Below are positions 28,637-38,781 of a stretch of DNA of 64,000 nt, in pieces. Under the pieces are notes generated by a model, which was not told where the DNA came from, did not search any database, and was given only the letters and a program-made list of their open reading frames with translations. Where the stretch lies: positions 1-64,000 of the forward strand of contig NZ_BMLH01000011.1 of NCBI RefSeq assembly GCF_014645135.1, in the 5' to 3' direction. Position 1 is the first letter of the stretch; each line of letters opens with the position of its first letter. The position numbers and the translations under genes were made by a program. Source of the DNA: Rheinheimera tangshanensis (lineage in GTDB: Bacteria; Pseudomonadota; Gammaproteobacteria; Enterobacterales; Alteromonadaceae).

Positions 28637-30769
28637 GTGAACCCCATCGTAAAATCATTCCAGTTTGGCCAACACACTATTACTCTGGAAACCGGCGTTA
28701 TAGCCCGTCAAGCTGACGCGGCTGTATTGGCCAGCATGGGTGATACCTCTGTGTTAGTCACAGTGGTAGGTAAAAAACAACCTAAACCTGGTCAGGATTT
28801 TTTTCCTCTGACCGTAAACTACCAGGAAAAAACTTATGCGGCAGGCCGTATCCCTGGTGGTTTCTTCAAGCGTGAAGGCCGTCCGTCAGAAGGCGAGACG
28901 TTAATTTCACGTTTAATCGACCGTCCAATCCGTCCATTATTCCCTGAAGGCTTCACCAACGAAGTTCAGGTGATAGCCACTGTCGTTTCTGTACAACCTG
29001 AAATTCAACCGGACATCATCTCTATCATTGGTACTTCTGCTGCACTGGCTATTTCTGGTATCCCGTTCAGTGGCCCGTTGGGTGCGGCTCGTGTTGGTTA
29101 CGTAAACAACCAGTACGTATTAAACCCATCTGAAGTTGAATTAAAAGACAGCAAATTAGATTTGGTTGTAGCTGGTACTGCAAACGCTGTATTGATGGTT
29201 GAATCTGAAGCTGGCGTATTGTCAGAAGAAGTGATGTTAGGTGCTGTGGTGTTTGGTCATGACCAAATGCAAACCGTGATCAACGCCATCAACGAATTCG
29301 CAGCTGAAGCAGCAAAACCGGCCTGGAACTGGGTCGCTCCAGCTAAAAACGAAACGCTGAGCAGCAAAATTGCCGCTCTGGCTACAGCTCCGGTAGGCGA
29401 AGCGTACCGCATCACTGAAAAAGCTAAACGTTACGAAACTATTGGTGCAATCAAAGCTGAAGTTTTTGCCCAGATCAAAGCTGAATTAGCTGAAGGCGAA
29501 GCCTTCGATGAAACTGAAGCCAATGAGCTGTTCCACAGTCTGGAAAGCCAGATTGTACGTAGCCGCATCATCAAAGGTGAGCCACGTATCGACGGTCGTG
29601 ATAACGAAATGGTTCGTGCGTTAAGCGTGATGACTGGGTTATTACCTCGTACACACGGTTCAGCCTTGTTCACTCGTGGTGAAACTCAGGCTTTAGTGAC
29701 TTGTACTTTAGGTACTGCTCGTGATGCACAAACCGTAGATGACTTGCTGAGCGAAAAAACGGATCATTTCCTGTTCCACTACAACTTCCCTCCGTTCTCT
29801 GTGGGCGAGACAGGTATGGTAGGTTCACCAAAACGTCGTGAAATCGGTCATGGCCGTTTAGCTAAACGTGGTGTAGCTGCAGTCATGCCGGATTTCAATG
29901 ACTTCCCGTACACAGTACGTATGGTATCTGAAATCACTGAATCAAACGGTTCAAGCTCTATGGCTTCAGTCTGTGGTTCTTCATTAGCTCTGATGGACGC
30001 TGGTGTACCTATCAAAGCTTCTGTCGCTGGTATCGCTATGGGTCTGGTGAAAGAAGGCGACGAATTTGTTGTTCTGTCTGACATTTTAGGTGATGAAGAT
30101 CACTTAGGTGATATGGACTTTAAAGTTGCTGGTACTACTGAAGGTATTACTGCGCTGCAGATGGATATCAAAATTGAAGGTATCACTAAAGAGATCATGC
30201 AGATCGCTCTGAAACAAGCCAAAGCGGCCCGTATTCATATTCTGAACGTGATGGACCAGGCGATCAGCACCCACCGTGAAGAGCTGTCTGAACATGCTCC
30301 ACGTATTTACACTTTAAAAATCAACCCGGAAAAAATCCGTGATGTGATTGGTAAAGGTGGTGCGGTCATTCGTCAAATCACTGAAGAGTCAGGTACTACT
30401 ATCGAAATCGAAGATGACGGTACAGTGAAAATCGCTGCAACTAACTCGCAAGCTGCCAACATTGCCATCAACAAAATTGAAGCTATCACAGCTGAAATCG
30501 AAGTGGGCGCAGTGTATCAGGGTGAAGTAGTACGTATTGTTGACTTCGGTGCTTTCGTTAACGTTCTGCCAGGTAAAGATGGTTTAGTTCACATTTCACA
30601 AATCTCTGATGAGCGCGTGAGTAATGTAGCTGACCACTTGGCTATAGGCCAGAAAGTGGCTGTGAAAGTGATGGAAGTGGACAAGCAAGGTCGTGTGCGT
30701 TTAAGCATTAAAGAAGCTCAGGACAAACCTGCAGCTGTTGAGTCTGCCGATGCTGTTGAAGCTCAGTAA
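28637..30769 (+). CDS. pnp: Polyribonucleotide nucleotidyltransferase (PNPase)
   Basis: PNPase degrades mRNA 3' to 5' by phosphorolysis in the degradosome. In 710 aa it has two RNase PH domains (second active site region [29 protein letters not shown]), a KH domain ([16 protein letters not shown]) and an S1 domain ([20 protein letters not shown]). The start is GTG at 28637 after GAAAGGA, reading [13 protein letters not shown]. The untranslated leader is long and rich in hairpins; E. coli pnp is autoregulated through an RNase III hairpin in its leader, and a similar role here is possible. Confidence 0.98.
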   Translation: MNPIVKSFQFGQHTITLETGVIARQADAAVLASMGDTSVLVTVVGKKQPKPGQDFFPLTVNYQEKTYAAGRIPGGFFKREGRPSEGETLISRLIDRPIRPLFPEGFTNEVQVIATVVSVQPEIQPDIISIIGTSAALAISGIPFSGPLGAARVGYVNNQYVLNPSEVELKDSKLDLVVAGTANAVLMVESEAGVLSEEVMLGAVVFGHDQMQTVINAINEFAAEAAKPAWNWVAPAKNETLSSKIAALATAPVGEAYRITEKAKRYETIGAIKAEVFAQIKAELAEGEAFDETEANELFHSLESQIVRSRIIKGEPRIDGRDNEMVRALSVMTGLLPRTHGSALFTRGETQALVTCTLGTARDAQTVDDLLSEKTDHFLFHYNFPPFSVGETGMVGSPKRREIGHGRLAKRGVAAVMPDFNDFPYTVRMVSEITESNGSSSMASVCGSSLALMDAGVPIKASVAGIAMGLVKEGDEFVVLSDILGDEDHLGDMDFKVAGTTEGITALQMDIKIEGITKEIMQIALKQAKAARIHILNVMDQAISTHREELSEHAPRIYTLKINPEKIRDVIGKGGAVIRQITEESGTTIEIEDDGTVKIAATNSQAANIAINKIEAITAEIEVGAVYQGEVVRIVDFGAFVNVLPGKDGLVHISQISDERVSNVADHLAIGQKVAVKVMEVDKQGRVRLSIKEAQDKPAAVESADAVEAQ

Positions 30770-31667
30770 GGTCTCAAACCTGACCAAAAAAGCGGTGCTG
30801 CTTACAGCACTGCTGGCTCTGGGCGCTTGCGCCCAGAAACCTTCGACTGAAGTTGCTGTACTGGTAGAAAATCCACTGGCACCAGAATCAGTTCCTGTTT
30901 CTTATCGCACTGAAATAGCGATAGCCCGTATTTCAGAACTACTGACCAAAGCCGAAGCTACAGATGAACAGCGCGCCCGGTTATTTTACGACCGTGGTGT
31001 GATGTACGACAGCGTAGGTTTGCGTTCTTTGGCACGTTTTGATTTCCTGCGCGCTTTGCGTTTACAGCCAGATATGGCAGATGCCTATAACTTTATTGGC
31101 ATTCACCATACCTTGGTAGGCAATTACACCGAAGCTTATGAGTCTTTTGATGCTGCTTTAGAGTTGGCACCAGATTATGATTATGCCTATTTAAACCGGG
31201 GTATAGCTCTGCTGTATGACAGTAAAATCGATCTGGCCGTCGGAGACTTTGAGTCATTTTATCTGGCTAAGCCAGAAGATCCATACCGCTCATTGTGGTT
31301 GTATTTTGCTGATGCCAAGTTATCAGCACCTGAAGCTCAGGCGCGATTAGCTTTGAATCAGTCAAAGTTGGATCAAAAACATTGGGCAAGCTCCATAGTG
31401 GCTTTTTATCTGGGGAAAATCTCAGAACAGGAGTTATTAGAGATTGCTGCGAATGTAAATTCAGATCCCCAACAGCTGGCTGAACGTTTATGCGAAGTTT
31501 ATTTTTATCTGGCCAAATGGCATGAGCAACAAAACCCGACCAAAGCACTGGATTACTATAAAAAAGTACTGGCGACTAATGTGTATGAGTTTGTTGAACA
31601 TCGTTACGCCCGAATCGAAATGAACAGGTTGCGTGGTTTAGATGCAAGCGCTGCTCCAGTTAATTAA
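30750..31667 (+). CDS. nlpI: Lipoprotein NlpI, TPR adaptor
   Basis: NlpI is an outer-membrane lipoprotein that presents substrates such as MepS to the Prc protease and scaffolds peptidoglycan enzymes. The sequence shows a signal with lipobox LGAC, then TPR units ([69 protein letters not shown]) and the family tail [14 protein letters not shown]. The first ATG at 30750 lies inside pnp, 20 bases before its stop, giving 305 aa; no good Shine-Dalgarno is visible, so coupling to pnp translation is likely. pnp-nlpI adjacency is conserved in E. coli. Confidence 0.93.
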   Translation: MLLKLSKVSNLTKKAVLLTALLALGACAQKPSTEVAVLVENPLAPESVPVSYRTEIAIARISELLTKAEATDEQRARLFYDRGVMYDSVGLRSLARFDFLRALRLQPDMADAYNFIGIHHTLVGNYTEAYESFDAALELAPDYDYAYLNRGIALLYDSKIDLAVGDFESFYLAKPEDPYRSLWLYFADAKLSAPEAQARLALNQSKLDQKHWASSIVAFYLGKISEQELLEIAANVNSDPQQLAERLCEVYFYLAKWHEQQNPTKALDYYKKVLATNVYEFVEHRYARIEMNRLRGLDASAAPVN

Positions 31668-31674
31668 CAGACTG

Positions 31675-32892
31675 ATGCAACTCAATAAAAAAAGCCGGTT
31701 TTCTGGCTTTTTTATTTTTAAGCCCATTCTGTTTATCCTGATGATCGCTTACTTATCTGGTTGTGAGCCAGCGCTTGAGCATTTGCCTGAGCAGCAATTA
31801 ATGGATAAAGCTCAACAAGGTAATGGTGCTGCCGCAGTACTGCTTGCGAAAAAGCGGGAACAGCAAGCTGATTTTCCAGCAGCACTAAACTGGTACCAAA
31901 AAGCCATAGATGCCGGGTTTAGAAATGAGCTTACAGCCCTTATTACGCTGAAAAAGCAACAGGATGGCTTTTTAGCGGCTGCTGGTTATCTTGAGTACTA
32001 CCTGCAGCAACAGCAGGGATTAAGCGGCGCAGAGACTGATTTAGCCGCTAATTATGGCCTCTGGCAGTATGTTCAAAGTCCCACTCATGCCATATCAAAC
32101 TCACATTCTTCCTGCAGCCTGACGTTACAGCCTGTAGTTCAGTCCGAAGCGGGTAGCAATCGCCTGATGTCGTTATTGCAACAGTGGCAACAGGATCCAC
32201 AGTTATCTGCGTTGTCTGTGTGTTTTTTACCTGAGCTCAGAGTCAATAGCACAGACTTGCAATGCAGTCACCAATCAGGGCAACGCATTCAGTGCCAGTA
32301 TCAGGTATTAATGCAAAAGGTAGCTCAGGGCGGCTTTACCCAATTACTTGTGGTTGCAGGAGAGGGGAACGCCAATTATAACAATGGCATAGTTCAGCTA
32401 TCTGAGAGCAGTTCCTTTGAAGTGTTCCGGCATGAGTTTGCCCATATTCTGGGCTTTATCGATGAATACAGTTTAAGTACGGAAGTCGCGCAAGCTGAAT
32501 GCAGCAACGACAAAATCAGGCCTAATCTGCTGACAGATGAAAAGCAGCTTCAGTTCTATCTGAAACATTGGCAACTGGAGCCGCATCAGGTGCAGTTATA
32601 CCCGGTAGATAGCTGTAACCAGGCAGGAAAACAAGCTTACGCACCGGTTAAGACGTTAAGTTTTATGCGCTCCCATGAGGCCGAAGTACCAGATCTGTAC
32701 GTTGAGTTGATGCAGAAGGTATTAACCAGGCCCGAACTAATTATGCCGGTGCAGTATTTTTACGCTTATTTGGCCAGACAACAGCAAGACTGGCATAGCT
32801 GGAAGTTACTGATGGAACAGGCTGCGAAGCAGGGGTATCCTGATGCACAAGAGTCTATGCACAAGGCGACAGTTACTCCGACAGCTCCGTAA
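31675..32892 (+). CDS. Putative lipoprotein with M64-like HExxH...DEY metallopeptidase motif and Sel1-like ends
   Basis: I do not recognise a named family member. From ATG 31675 the 405-aa product has a lipoprotein signal (hydrophobic 11-28, lipobox YLSG before C30), a Sel1/TPR-like segment (about 43-82, ending NWYQKAIDAG), a middle domain with several cysteines, the motif HEFAHILGFIDEY (253-265), then a Sel1-like ending (MEQAAKQGYPDAQ). HExxH followed by a DEY triad resembles M64 (IgA-peptidase-like) zinc peptidases, so an envelope protease is inferred. The start lies eight bases after the nlpI stop with no clear ribosome site, and the first codons overlap an apparent terminator hairpin. An in-frame ATG at 31642 is inside nlpI. 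Confidence 0.7.
   Translation: MQLNKKSRFSGFFIFKPILFILMIAYLSGCEPALEHLPEQQLMDKAQQGNGAAAVLLAKKREQQADFPAALNWYQKAIDAGFRNELTALITLKKQQDGFLAAAGYLEYYLQQQQGLSGAETDLAANYGLWQYVQSPTHAISNSHSSCSLTLQPVVQSEAGSNRLMSLLQQWQQDPQLSALSVCFLPELRVNSTDLQCSHQSGQRIQCQYQVLMQKVAQGGFTQLLVVAGEGNANYNNGIVQLSESSSFEVFRHEFAHILGFIDEYSLSTEVAQAECSNDKIRPNLLTDEKQLQFYLKHWQLEPHQVQLYPVDSCNQAGKQAYAPVKTLSFMRSHEAEVPDLYVELMQKVLTRPELIMPVQYFYAYLARQQQDWHSWKLLMEQAAKQGYPDAQESMHKATVTPTAP
31687..31719 (+). terminator. Terminator-like hairpin after nlpI, inside the next gene
   Basis: A7-GCC (31687-31696) pairs with GGC-T6 (31705-31713), then more T (31715-31719). It looks like a modest rho-independent terminator for nlpI but lies within codons 5-15 of the following lipoprotein gene. 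Confidence 0.55.
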
Positions 32893-33226
32893 GCTCACGG
32901 CTTAACAAATCAGCGTCACCCAAATTCAGCTCAAGTAAACGGCGTAAATGACTGGCTGAGTCTATATCTATTTTGTCACAACGCACACCCACAGAAGAAC
33001 CATGTAAATGCGCTACCGTGACATCCATCGATAAATCCAGACCAGATTCGTTCAGTTGAAACTGTAACTGAAAGTGCTGACCTAGCTGTAACGCTGAAGA
33101 GGCGTCCAGTTGCAACAGGGCACCTTTGAGAGATAAGTCCTGCAATTGGCCAGTGTAGAGAGCTTCATTATTTTTAAGTTGTACCGGACCGGAAAATAAC
33201 ACCCGGCTAAAACGTCTGTTGTCCAT
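32873..33226 (-). CDS. Single-domain PilZ protein (predicted c-di-GMP binding)
   Basis: A 117-aa protein made of one PilZ domain. The c-di-GMP signature is present: RRFSR near the N-terminus (RxxxR) and DLSLKGALL about 28 residues later (DxSxxG). The start at 33226 (MDNRRFSR) follows AAGGA; the longer frame from 33313 crosses a terminator palindrome. Its 3' end overlaps the convergent lipoprotein gene by 20 bases. The effector role (motility, exopolysaccharide or other) cannot be told from here. Confidence 0.85.
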   Translation of the reverse strand: MDNRRFSRVLFSGPVQLKNNEALYTGQLQDLSLKGALLQLDASSALQLGQHFQLQFQLNESGLDLSMDVTVAHLHGSSVGVRCDKIDIDSASHLRRLLELNLGDADLLSRELTELSE

Positions 33227-33283
33227 ACCAAATCCTTCAGTTCGTTGCTTTGAGCATAGTTGTTTTCGGAATGAAAAGACAGA

Positions 33284-33309
33284 ACGGGCAGTTAAATTTA
33301 ACTGCCCGT
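33284..33309 (-). terminator. Perfect palindrome after lipA
   Basis: ACGGGCAGTTAAA (33284-33296) and its exact complement (33297-33309) form a 26-base palindrome 14 bases after the lipA stop. On the minus strand TCTGTCTTTTC follows, a weak U-tract. Confidence 0.6.
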
Positions 33310-33322
33310 ACAATGAGTTATC

Positions 33323-34291
33323 TTAACTGACTTCTTCACCAGCTGCCTGGCGATCTGCATGATAACTCGATCGCACGAATGGGCCTGAGGCAACGTGTTT
33401 AAAGCCTAACTCGTAACCAATACGTTTAATTTCGTCAAATTCATCCGGAGAAACGTACCGTTTTACCGGTAAATGATGCTTGCTTGGCTGCAGGTACTGG
33501 CCTACGGTCAGCATATCAACGTGATGAGCACGTAAATCGCGCATCACTTCGATGATCTCTTCTGTGGTTTCACCTAAACCGACCATCAGGCCTGATTTGG
33601 TTGATACTTCAGGATGAGCTTCTTTGTAGCGACGCAGTAATTCCAGTGACCATTTGTAGTCAGCACCAGGGCGAGCCAGTTTGTAGAGACGTGGCGCAGT
33701 TTCCAGGTTGTGGTTAAACACGTCTGGTGGGGTTTGCGTCAGAATATCCAAAGCTGCATCCATACGGCCACGGAAGTCCGGCACCAGCACTTCAATTTTA
33801 ATAGCCGGACTTTCGCGACGGATTGAGCTGATGCAGTCGGCAAAATGCTGTGCACCACCATCACGTAAGTCATCACGGTCTACCGAAGTGATCACCACAT
33901 ATTTCAGCGCCATATCTTTGATGGTCAGTGCCAGTTTTTCCGGCTCTTCTGCGCTTGGTGGCAGAGGACGACCATGAGCGACATCGCAAAACGGACAACG
34001 TCTGGTGCAGATGGCACCTAAAATCATAAAAGTGGCTGTACCGTGGTTAAAACACTCGGACAGGTTAGGACAGGACGCTTCTTCACAGACCGAATGCAAA
34101 CCATGTTTGCGCATAGCGCCTTTGATTTGTTCAATACGGTCTGTGCTGCGTGGTAATTTGATTTTTAACCAGTCTGGCTTACGTAACATTTCGTCACGTT
34201 CAGTTGGTAATACTTTGACTGGGATCAGGGCCATTTTGTCGGCATCACGTAACTTAACGCCTGGTTCCATACGAGCTGTTTTGATGGTCAT
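33323..34291 (-). CDS. lipA: Lipoyl synthase LipA
   Basis: LipA is a radical-SAM enzyme inserting two sulfurs into octanoyl chains on lipoyl domains. Both iron-sulfur sites are visible: [12 protein letters not shown] for the auxiliary cluster and CTRRCPFC for the SAM cluster. The tail [11 protein letters not shown] is conserved. The ATG at 34291 gives 322 aa, close to E. coli (321); a GTG at 34300 is an alternative start, and the lipB stop lies between them, so lipB-lipA is coupled. Confidence 0.98.
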   Translation of the reverse strand: MTIKTARMEPGVKLRDADKMALIPVKVLPTERDEMLRKPDWLKIKLPRSTDRIEQIKGAMRKHGLHSVCEEASCPNLSECFNHGTATFMILGAICTRRCPFCDVAHGRPLPPSAEEPEKLALTIKDMALKYVVITSVDRDDLRDGGAQHFADCISSIRRESPAIKIEVLVPDFRGRMDAALDILTQTPPDVFNHNLETAPRLYKLARPGADYKWSLELLRRYKEAHPEVSTKSGLMVGLGETTEEIIEVMRDLRAHHVDMLTVGQYLQPSKHHLPVKRYVSPDEFDEIKRIGYELGFKHVASGPFVRSSYHADRQAAGEEVS

Positions 34292-34292
34292 A

Positions 34293-34946
34293 TTACTCAC
34301 TTAACCCTGTTTTGTGCTCAATCTGGCTCACCGCCAGTTGAGCCACAAATTGTGACTGCAAAGCTTGTTTTGCTTCGTCCACGCTTTGTGGACCTGCAAT
34401 ATCTTTGGTTTGGATCATCTGCATGCCGGCATAACCACATGGATTGATCCTGGAAAAAGGTGACAAATCCATATTCACATTTAAAGCCAGACCATGAAAG
34501 GTACAGCCTTTTCGCACCCGCAATCCAAGCGAAGCGACTTTTTGTTCCTGCACATAAACACCGGGAGCGTCAGCTTTGGCATAGGCTGAAATACCATAAG
34601 AAGCCAAAGCTTTGATGATGACTTGTTCAATCAAAGTCACCAATTCACGCACACCCAACTTACGCCTTTTGATATCGAGCAACACATAAGCGACCAACTG
34701 GCCAGGACCGTGATACGTCACCTGGCCGCCTCTGTCGACTTGCACTACGGGGATATCACCCGGCATCAGCAGATGTTCTGCTTTACCAGCCTGACCCTGA
34801 GTAAAGACCGGGTCATGTTCAACAAACCACAGCTGGTCCGGACTTTGCTCGGTCCGCTCATCTGTATATTTTTGCATGGCTTGCCATACCTGAACATAAG
34901 GCTGGCGCCCTAAATCCCGTATCACTAAGCCTTGAGAGTCAACCAC
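34293..34946 (-). CDS. lipB: Octanoyl-ACP:protein N-octanoyltransferase LipB
   Basis: LipB transfers octanoate from ACP to lipoyl domains, the step before LipA. The 217-aa protein contains [15 protein letters not shown], the lysine segment [19 protein letters not shown] and the catalytic cysteine in INPCGYAGM. The start is GTG at 34946, six bases after GGAG. It overlaps or abuts lipA and follows ybeD, the E. coli order. Confidence 0.97.
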   Translation of the reverse strand: MVDSQGLVIRDLGRQPYVQVWQAMQKYTDERTEQSPDQLWFVEHDPVFTQGQAGKAEHLLMPGDIPVVQVDRGGQVTYHGPGQLVAYVLLDIKRRKLGVRELVTLIEQVIIKALASYGISAYAKADAPGVYVQEQKVASLGLRVRKGCTFHGLALNVNMDLSPFSRINPCGYAGMQMIQTKDIAGPQSVDEAKQALQSQFVAQLAVSQIEHKTGLSE

Positions 34947-35017
34947 AACGAACTCCGGTTCAGTTGAAAGTGCCGGTATTATACCTGCTCTGCCAGCAAA
35001 AAGGGCAGTGCCACTCG

Positions 35018-35299
35018 TCAGATCACATAACGAACCAGTTCTAAACGGCCAAGTTCAGTGTACAGCAGTTCCATATGTTCTTTACTGGTGACTGTGACTG
35101 CGACACTGACAGAGTGATAATTGCCTTTACTGCTTGGGCGGACCTGTGGATTGTAGTCGTCGGCTTTGGCATGTTCTTGCAGCACAATTACGATATGATC
35201 TACCAGTTCTGGTACAGCGACGCCCAGCACTTTAAAGTTTACAGAGCATGGAAACTCTAAAAATTCATCAAAGCGGGTGTCTTTTACTTCAATTGTCAT
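35018..35299 (-). CDS. ybeD: YbeD, DUF493 family protein
   Basis: A 93-aa cytoplasmic protein with an ACT-like fold; the conserved stretch is VPELVDHIV...[18 protein letters not shown]. Its function is not established, but it sits between dacA and lipB in many gammaproteobacteria. The start at 35299 ([17 protein letters not shown]) matches the family; a longer frame from 35416 crosses the dacA terminator. Confidence 0.93.
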   Translation of the reverse strand: MTIEVKDTRFDEFLEFPCSVNFKVLGVAVPELVDHIVIVLQEHAKADDYNPQVRPSSKGNYHSVSVAVTVTSKEHMELLYTELGRLELVRYVI

Positions 35300-35334
35300 G
35301 ATGTTCTGCTCACAAAAATAATCTTTGTCTATTC

Positions 35335-35364
35335 TAACAAAAAGTCCCGGACTTGCCGGGACTA
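35335..35364 (-). terminator. Terminator after dacA
   Basis: GTCCCGG (35344-35350) and CCGGGAC (35356-35362) form a hairpin. The A-rich stretch at 35336-35343 is the U-tract on the minus strand. It separates dacA from ybeD-lipB-lipA. Confidence 0.8.
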
Positions 35365-35445
35365 ATTTGGAGATGGACTGTGTTTCCATATCCGCAGTAA
35401 TTGGAGTTGCAGTCAACGCAGCTGCAGCTTCAAGTACGAAAGGTA

Positions 35446-36618
35446 TTACTGAAAACGCATTTTCACCATATCGACTAAACGACTGATGATGCCTGCTTGT
35501 TCAATATCTTCCAGCGCCACCAGCGGGAATTCGGCGATATCTTTGTCACCTAATTTCAGATACACAGTGCCTAATACCTGCCCCTTAGATATGGGGGCAA
35601 TCAGTTCCTGATTCAATTTAAAGTCAGCTTTTAAATCTTTACGCTGGTTACGTTGTAAAGTGATAGGCGTTTCTGCCAGTACACCTAAAGTAATGATTTC
35701 TTTTGTGCCTTGCCATACACGCTGTTCAGCAAACTTTTCACCTGCTTTGTAAGGGGAGAAAGTTTCAAAGAAGCGGAAGCCATAGGTCAGTAACTTTTTG
35801 TTTTCGGCCTCACGGATTTTGGCGCTTTCAGTCCCCATCACCACTGAAATTAAACGCATATCGTCTTTGGTGGCTGAAGTGATCAGGCTGTAGCCCGCCT
35901 CTGAGGTATGACCCGTTTTGATACCGTCCACATTCAGGCTTTTGTCCCACAACAAGCCGTTACGGTTGTATTGTTTGATGCCGTTAAATACATATTCTTT
36001 TTCTGAGTAAATTTTGTATTCTTCCGGTGTGTCACGAATGAGGGCAACTGACAGCTTTGCCATATCACGGGCTGTGGTACGTTGAGTCTCATCTGGTAAA
36101 CCATGGCTGTTGGCGAAATTAGTATTATCCATACCCAAACGTGTAGCATGTGCGTTCATCAGTTCCACGAAAGCCCCTTCAGTGCCGGCTATATGTTCAG
36201 CCATAGCCACACAAGCGTCGTTACCTGACTGAATAATAATGCCGCGGTTTAACTCTTCAACGCTGATGGTTTCACCCACTTCGATAAACATTTTTGATGA
36301 GTCTGAATACTGCTTAGCCCAGGCGTTTTCAGTGATAGTAACTGGATCCGATGGTTTTATAGTGCCGTTTTTGATTTCTGTACCGATGATGTAGCTGGTC
36401 ATCATTTTCGTCAGGCTGGCAGGCGCTAGTAAGCCATCCGCATTACCCTCGGCCAACACAGCTCCCGTATGATAATCAATCAGGATGTAACCTTTGGCGT
36501 TCACTTCAGGAGGTTGCGGCGTCATTTGCGCTGCGGTCAGAGGGGCTGTTTGTCCGGCTGCTAAAAAACTGGCAACACCAAAGGAGCAAGCAATAAAAAT
36601 TCTGGAGTACGTATTCAT
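35446..36618 (-). CDS. dacA: D-alanyl-D-alanine carboxypeptidase DacA (PBP5)
   Basis: PBP5 removes the terminal D-Ala from peptidoglycan stem peptides and shapes the cell. In 390 aa there is a signal peptide (about 1-25), the serine motif S68-L-T-K71, S131-G-N133 and K234-T-G236, then the PBP5 beta domain and a C-terminal amphipathic anchor (GIISRLVDMVKMRFQ). The start at 36618 follows AAAGG; the in-frame start at 36651 is less likely. It lies downstream of rlpA. Confidence 0.97.
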   Translation of the reverse strand: MNTYSRIFIACSFGVASFLAAGQTAPLTAAQMTPQPPEVNAKGYILIDYHTGAVLAEGNADGLLAPASLTKMMTSYIIGTEIKNGTIKPSDPVTITENAWAKQYSDSSKMFIEVGETISVEELNRGIIIQSGNDACVAMAEHIAGTEGAFVELMNAHATRLGMDNTNFANSHGLPDETQRTTARDMAKLSVALIRDTPEEYKIYSEKEYVFNGIKQYNRNGLLWDKSLNVDGIKTGHTSEAGYSLITSATKDDMRLISVVMGTESAKIREAENKKLLTYGFRFFETFSPYKAGEKFAEQRVWQGTKEIITLGVLAETPITLQRNQRKDLKADFKLNQELIAPISKGQVLGTVYLKLGDKDIAEFPLVALEDIEQAGIISRLVDMVKMRFQ

Positions 36619-36675
36619 GAGACCTTTCTTATGTTGTTGAGCTGTGTTCATTCTTAAACGAAATTAGCCGTGGTG

Positions 36676-37656
36676 TTAGCCACAGCTTTTTTTATCTGTG
36701 ATGTAAGCCGACGGATACTCGGCACTTCTAAAACGTTCCAGCCAGCTGTTCGCTTCGGCCGCTGATGGCATTGGACCCGCGAGTAACCGGAAAATTCCAT
36801 TGCCATCGTTAATTTGTGTCGAAACCGACCATTGTTGCTGCAGATCAGCCCCTAATTGCTGTAGTTTTTCTCTGTTACCACTGGCAACCAGCTGAATAAA
36901 ACAACCGGACACTTTAGGCCCTGCTGATGCTGCTACAGAGGTTGGAGCGACAACAGCTGGCATAGCGGCAGGAGCTGCAACACTGCCAGGTCTTGGGCTT
37001 GCTGGATTAGAGGCTATAGTGGTTTCTTCAAACTGATTGCTTCTGCTGCCAAGGCCCATGGCATAACTTTCCTGACTGGTCATGGCAGGTGAGGCTAACA
37101 GCTCCACCTGAACACGGGCTGTACCTTTGCCCATCATGCCAATTTTATAAGCAGCAGAATAGGATAAGTCGATCACTCTGTCCTGATGGAAAGGACCGCG
37201 GTCATTGACCCGCACTATGGCTGATTTCCCGTTATCCAGATTGGTCACTCTGACGTAAGAGGGTAAAGGTAAAGTTTTATGCGCAGCAGACATGGCAAAG
37301 ACATTGTAAGTTTCGCCATTGGAGGTCAGATGGCCATGAAACTTATGGCCATACCAGGAGGCAATACCTGTTTCTTTATATTCCATCAAGTCAGTTCGAG
37401 GTGAATAATCCACGCCATAAATATTATAAGGTTTATTGCCACCGCGACTTAAGGCTTCTGCACGGGGTTCCGGGTCAGTCATTTCTAATAAGGTGGGAAG
37501 CCGATCCGGATGACTGTCAGTGGCTTGAGAATAGCGGCCTTTGTTTGGTTCTTCCCAACCTTGATTGGTTTGTGTAGAACCTGAGCTTGATTCTGGTGTT
37601 TGTGAACAGGAAGCCAGCATCAGGGTACAGCATAAAGCGCTTATTTTTTTTATCAT
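36676..37656 (-). CDS. rlpA: Septal ring lytic transglycosylase RlpA (lipoprotein)
   Basis: RlpA is an outer-membrane lipoprotein that cleaves denuded glycan strands and localises to septa. The signal ends at lipobox LAS-C17. The double-psi barrel (about 95-185) has GIASWYGHKFHGHLTSNGE and RVNDRGPFHQDRVIDLS, and a C-terminal SPOR domain (about 250-322) would bind denuded peptidoglycan. A Pro/Ala-rich linker lies between. It starts nine bases after mrdB. Confidence 0.96.
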   Translation of the reverse strand: MIKKISALCCTLMLASCSQTPESSSGSTQTNQGWEEPNKGRYSQATDSHPDRLPTLLEMTDPEPRAEALSRGGNKPYNIYGVDYSPRTDLMEYKETGIASWYGHKFHGHLTSNGETYNVFAMSAAHKTLPLPSYVRVTNLDNGKSAIVRVNDRGPFHQDRVIDLSYSAAYKIGMMGKGTARVQVELLASPAMTSQESYAMGLGSRSNQFEETTIASNPASPRPGSVAAPAAMPAVVAPTSVAASAGPKVSGCFIQLVASGNREKLQQLGADLQQQWSVSTQINDGNGIFRLLAGPMPSAAEANSWLERFRSAEYPSAYITDKKSCG

Positions 37657-37665
37657 AGGTTTGTT

Positions 37666-38781
37666 CTACTGCTGAGCTAAAAGTCGTTTATGGGTGCTGA
37701 TTGACATTAGAATACCAAAACCAGCCATTAGTGTAACCATGGAAGTCCCGCCGTAGCTAATCAAGGGCAGAGGCACACCTACTACGGGTAACAAGCCTGA
37801 TACCATGCCAATGTTAACAAACACGTAAACAAAGAAGGTCAAAGTGATGCTGCCGGCCAGTAGCTTACTGAAATTGTCCTGAGCGCGGCTCGAAATGATT
37901 AAGCCACGGGCAATGATAAAGGCATACAGGGTGAGCAGAAATAGTACACCTATCATGCCCAGCTCCTCGCTGAATACCGCAAAAATAAAGTCAGTATGAC
38001 GTTCTGGTAAAAACTCCAGCTGCGATTGAGTACCATGCATCCAGCCTTTACCTTCAAAACCACCCGAACCTATCGCAATTTTCGACTGAATAATGTGATA
38101 ACCAGAACCTAGCGGATCACTCTCTGGATTTAAAAAGGTCAGGACCCGGCGTTTTTGATAGTCGTGCATAAAAAATAACCACATAGTGTAAGACGCAACC
38201 GGGATGATCATGGCGATGGCGGTAATAATGCGCCAACTCATGCCGCCTAAAAACAGCACAAAAACACCAGCGACAAAAATAAGAATAGAGGTGCCTAAGT
38301 CCGGTTGTTGCTGGATCAATACTGTCGGAATAGCACACATGACAAAACCAATAATCAGGTGTTTAAATTTCAGCGGCAATGGATGAGAAGATACATACCA
38401 GGCAACAGCCATAGGTACGGCCAGTTTCATTACTTCGGAGGGCTGAAACTTCATAAAACCTAAATCCAGCCAACGCTGCGCGCCTTTGCCTATGTGACCA
38501 AAGGCCAGCACCATCACCAGCATAGCTGTACCAGCTAAAAACAGCGGAACGGCCCAAAAACTAAAGGTCTGAGGTTTCACCTGCGCCAGCAATAACATAG
38601 CGCCAAAGGCAATCAGAAGTCGTGTACTGTGCGCGGCCATCATATCCCAGTGCTGACCGCTGGCGCTGTATAGGACAAACAAACCGGTGCAGCACAACAC
38701 CAAGAGTCCGGCAAATAAAGGGCCGTCCAGATGCAATTTCGCCAGAATTCCTTTGTGGGTCGGATCTTTTAACAGGGTCAT
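37666..38781 (-). CDS. mrdB: Rod-shape peptidoglycan glycosyltransferase RodA (MrdB)
   Basis: RodA is a SEDS-family polymerase working with PBP2 in the elongasome. The 371-aa inner-membrane protein has about ten helices and family signatures HIGKGAQRWLDLGFMKFQPSE, VLIQQQPDLGTS, ERHTDFIFAVFSEELG and GLLPVVGVPLPLISYGG. It overlaps mrdA by four bases, so the two partners are translationally coupled. Confidence 0.97.
   Translation of the reverse strand: MTLLKDPTHKGILAKLHLDGPLFAGLLVLCCTGLFVLYSASGQHWDMMAAHSTRLLIAFGAMLLLAQVKPQTFSFWAVPLFLAGTAMLVMVLAFGHIGKGAQRWLDLGFMKFQPSEVMKLAVPMAVAWYVSSHPLPLKFKHLIIGFVMCAIPTVLIQQQPDLGTSILIFVAGVFVLFLGGMSWRIITAIAMIIPVASYTMWLFFMHDYQKRRVLTFLNPESDPLGSGYHIIQSKIAIGSGGFEGKGWMHGTQSQLEFLPERHTDFIFAVFSEELGMIGVLFLLTLYAFIIARGLIISSRAQDNFSKLLAGSITLTFFVYVFVNIGMVSGLLPVVGVPLPLISYGGTSMVTLMAGFGILMSISTHKRLLAQQ

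Noticed and set aside
31642-31674. Earlier in-frame start for the M64-like lipoprotein
   Set aside because: It lies within the nlpI coding region without a ribosome site and would place extra polar residues before the signal peptide.
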